Shown here: piece after piece, positions 62,502-64,000 of the stretch
How positions within the stretch are numbered: position 1 is the first letter of the stretch
How the letters are laid out: every line of letters begins with the position of its first letter
NCBI GenBank assembly: GCA_023401595.1
Contig: JAEXDQ010000006.1
Coordinates: 38,980 to 102,979, forward strand
Direction: 5' to 3'
Length of the DNA: 64,000 nucleotides
DNA from: Spirochaetota bacterium
GTDB lineage: Bacteria; Spirochaetota; Spirochaetia; Sphaerochaetales; Sphaerochaetaceae
Translations under genes and position numbers: made by a program
The notes under the pieces: generated by a model
Databases searched by the model: none
Seen by the model: only the letters and a program-made list of their open reading frames with translations
What the model was told of the DNA's origin: nothing

Positions 62502-63644
62502 TTACTCTTTTGTTTTCCAATAACCGTTCACATTCGAGCCGATACGGATTATTCGTTTCTGCTCTTTAAGTTCTTTCAGGATTCTCTTCACATGACGTTC
62601 AGATATACCAGTACTCTGACAAATCTCCCGAATCAGTATATGGGGATTTTCAGTAAGAGTTGACAAGACTTGTTCGAGCTTACTTCTACCATCATCATCG
62701 GTGCCATCATTGGGGCCATCTAGACCAACAGGTTCTGAATACGGGAATACAACCTTCACAAAATTGTCTGAAATACGAAAGATATCACGACCGTAGGATT
62801 TGAGAATCCTGCTCATGCCAGAGCCAAGTTGTTCGACAAGCCCAAGATCTTTGAAAACCCTCATGAGTTCTCTGTTTCTCGGCATGCTACAGCAATTGAA
62901 GAAATCTTCCTTGCTGAGTCCTGGAAGCAAACCGCCACAGGAGGTAACTTCAAGCCTGTCGCTGAAAAGCTCAAATACCGGAGGCACCTCCCTGGTGTAG
63001 TCGGTGTGGATGATGGCGTTGATTACGGCCTCTCTCATGGGAGTCGTTTCAACAAGCTTTCTTTCGAGACGAACCGGATAGGTGATTTTCACTGAGGTTT
63101 CGTTGTAGACGTCCAGTTTATCAAGGACACTGTGAGCCGTCTTGACAAGGGAACAATAGCCAAATTCCTCATTCTTGATAAGATCGACCTTGTCGGCACC
63201 TGCATACCGTGCAACCTTTATCGACACTCCGTTCTCGTCAGCAAGAAGGTATGCAAGGTAATTGTAACTTCCATCAGGAGTGAGCAGTTCCAAGGTCTTT
63301 GCAAAGTTGTCATTGAGGTTCAACCCGGCAGCCTGGTAATAGATTCGAAGCTGGGCAAAGGTCAAATCCTGGCGAGGAGAGAGAATGTTTCTCAGCGTTG
63401 TATGGATTCTTCTTTCATAGAGATTGTCAGTCATCTGGACGGTCATCATCCGGCATTGAGTGCCTACCCTGACAAAACAGCCGGAAGGGCTCATGCCTTT
63501 GCTCTTGATGTAGTAAGGCTTCTCAATTCCTCCGGAAACGAGAACCTTGACAATGGGAACACCTTCTACTTCTTCTGTAACAACATCAAAGAGGCCCAGA
63601 GTAGAGGGAAGTATACCCGCCTGGATTCTCGAGGCAATCTGCAA
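62502..63644 (-). CDS. AlbA_2/RecG-like ATP-binding regulator, probably 5'-truncated
   Basis: 380 residues from a TTG. A partial N-terminal AlbA_2 (Schlafen-like) domain is followed by a RecG-type HATPase_c_4 domain (MREAVINAIIHTDYT, SCGGLLPGLSKEDF, GSGMSRIL) and a C-terminal winged helix (ILIREICQSTGISERHVKRIL). The frame is open a further 16 codons upstream and reads VTVYGLDDDGHPVG, the usual AlbA_2 GxDDDG strand, but the preceding 40 or so family residues and a start are missing: a stop follows at the inverted repeat 63711-63843. It is probably inactive or shortened. Confidence 0.75.
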   Translation of the reverse strand: MQIASRIQAGILPSTLGLFDVVTEEVEGVPIVKVLVSGGIEKPYYIKSKGMSPSGCFVRVGTQCRMMTVQMTDNLYERRIHTTLRNILSPRQDLTFAQLRIYYQAAGLNLNDNFAKTLELLTPDGSYNYLAYLLADENGVSIKVARYAGADKVDLIKNEEFGYCSLVKTAHSVLDKLDVYNETSVKITYPVRLERKLVETTPMREAVINAIIHTDYTREVPPVFELFSDRLEVTSCGGLLPGLSKEDFFNCCSMPRNRELMRVFKDLGLVEQLGSGMSRILKSYGRDIFRISDNFVKVVFPYSEPVGLDGPNDGTDDDGRSKLEQVLSTLTENPHILIREICQSTGISERHVKRILKELKEQKRIIRIGSNVNGYWKTKE

Positions 63645-63710
63645 AGAAGTATCATCGATATCAAGTTTGCCGACAGGATGTCCGTCATCATCAAGACCAT
63701 AGACTGTAAC

Positions 63711-63843
63711 AAAGTGTCACAAAGAGAGAAGGCGACGTAACATATTAAAACATTATAATACAGAAAAATAGCAAAAAACTGTATTACCCCTTTTATCTGG
63801 TCTAATATTACTATTTGTAAAAGTTATAGTTTTGTAACACTTT
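63711..63843. repeat. Imperfect 13-bp inverted repeat flanking an A+T-rich block
   Basis: AAAGTGTCACAAA (63711-63723) and TTTGTAACACTTT (63831-63843) match at 12 of 13 positions when one is reversed. Between them is a perfect TAATACAG (63756-63763)/CTGTATTA (63779-63786) hairpin. The left end coincides with the break in the AlbA_2 reading frame. It has the form of a small non-autonomous insertion (about 133 bases). Confidence 0.5.
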
Positions 63844-63952
63844 AAAAACCAGCAGAATAGGTTCAACCAAACAACGAGACTGTAAAAACTTTTGTGTAAA
63901 TTGACCAGGAGAAAACCAAGGCATGATACAATAACTCGGCTAGGGAGTTGTC
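63844..63952. other. Leader region of the right-edge gene, possible IS end
   Basis: The sequence ACTGTAAAAACTTTTGTGTAAA near 63879-63900 resembles the ends of IS256-type elements, which share the TTGTGTAAA word. TTGACC and TACAAT occur downstream but 20 bases apart. Confidence 0.35.
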
Positions 63953-64000
63953 ATGTCAAAGAAGACACAGGATCCAGAGAAGCAAAGGCTTGTAAAGGAG
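63953..64000 (+). CDS. Start of an unidentified gene, possibly a transposase (partial)
   Basis: Only 16 residues (MSKKTQDPEKQRLVKE) are in the window. AGGGAG lies five bases before the ATG. The basic/acidic start and the IS256-like sequence just upstream suggest a transposase, but this is a guess. Confidence 0.4.
   Translation, partial: MSKKTQDPEKQRLVKE

Overview
The window reads as a chromosomal segment of a saccharolytic spirochaete, most likely of the Sphaerochaeta type. The reasons are a class I (archaeal-type) lysyl-tRNA synthetase, three sugar ABC systems whose binding proteins have the 'FAGGSxE/FAAGSSE' mature start common in that group, an outer-membrane barrel protein ending in Phe, and a moderately GC-rich gene-dense layout. 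This taxonomic call is inference; no rRNA is present.

Layout. 1-8.6 kb: flavodoxin-type reductase (cut by the left edge), lysS, an RlpA-like lipoprotein-type septal protein, a YtrA-like GntR/ABC exporter operon with its operator, a beta-barrel protein and an unknown gene. 8.7-16.4 kb: a LacI-controlled sugar operon (binding protein, two permeases, GH43-like five-blade propeller enzyme, medium-chain dehydrogenase) and a ribokinase. 16.8-18.1 kb: SPFH/band-7 protein plus a ribbon-helix-helix protein. 18.1-27.7 kb: a second sugar locus with binding protein, permeases, SorC regulator, P-loop kinase, class II aldolase, inositol-phosphatase-like enzyme and PfkB kinase, with a divergent FGGY kinase. 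27.8-46.9 kb: a large locus for a sulfated, uronate-containing glycan: an LplB/LplC-type transporter, a GH95 enzyme, a heparinase II/III-like lyase, a GH88 hydrolase and four Cys-type sulfatases, with a divergent membrane-bound AraC regulator and a downstream discoidin-like protein. None of the lyase, hydrolases or sulfatases has a signal peptide, so the pathway appears to run in the cytoplasm on imported oligosaccharides.

47.0-49.6 kb is a scar: a beta-phosphoglucomutase-like HAD gene, a GH3 gene whose 5' end has been replaced by a decayed transposase, and a CAU tRNA. 49.7-57.5 kb holds housekeeping genes (ZIP transporter, YihY, lipase, phosphoesterase, tungsten-type oxidoreductase, TGS-nucleoside kinase). 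57.8-61.6 kb is a compact MarR-headed operon: MarR, DUF1848, SPL-like radical SAM, Fpg/MutM and a MagIII-like glycosylase, with a palindromic operator on its promoter. The right edge has a zinc-ribbon gene, a 5'-truncated AlbA_2/RecG-like gene whose break coincides with an inverted repeat, and the start of a possible transposase.

Beyond the genes, the most notable signals are intergenic tandem repeats with an exact 11-bp period at four loci (three sharing a common word), an 8-bp-period repeat at a fifth, tandem 8-bp palindromes upstream of the SPFH/ribbon-helix-helix operon, and three promoters whose -10 box lies 7-8 bases from the start codon, suggesting leaderless mRNAs.
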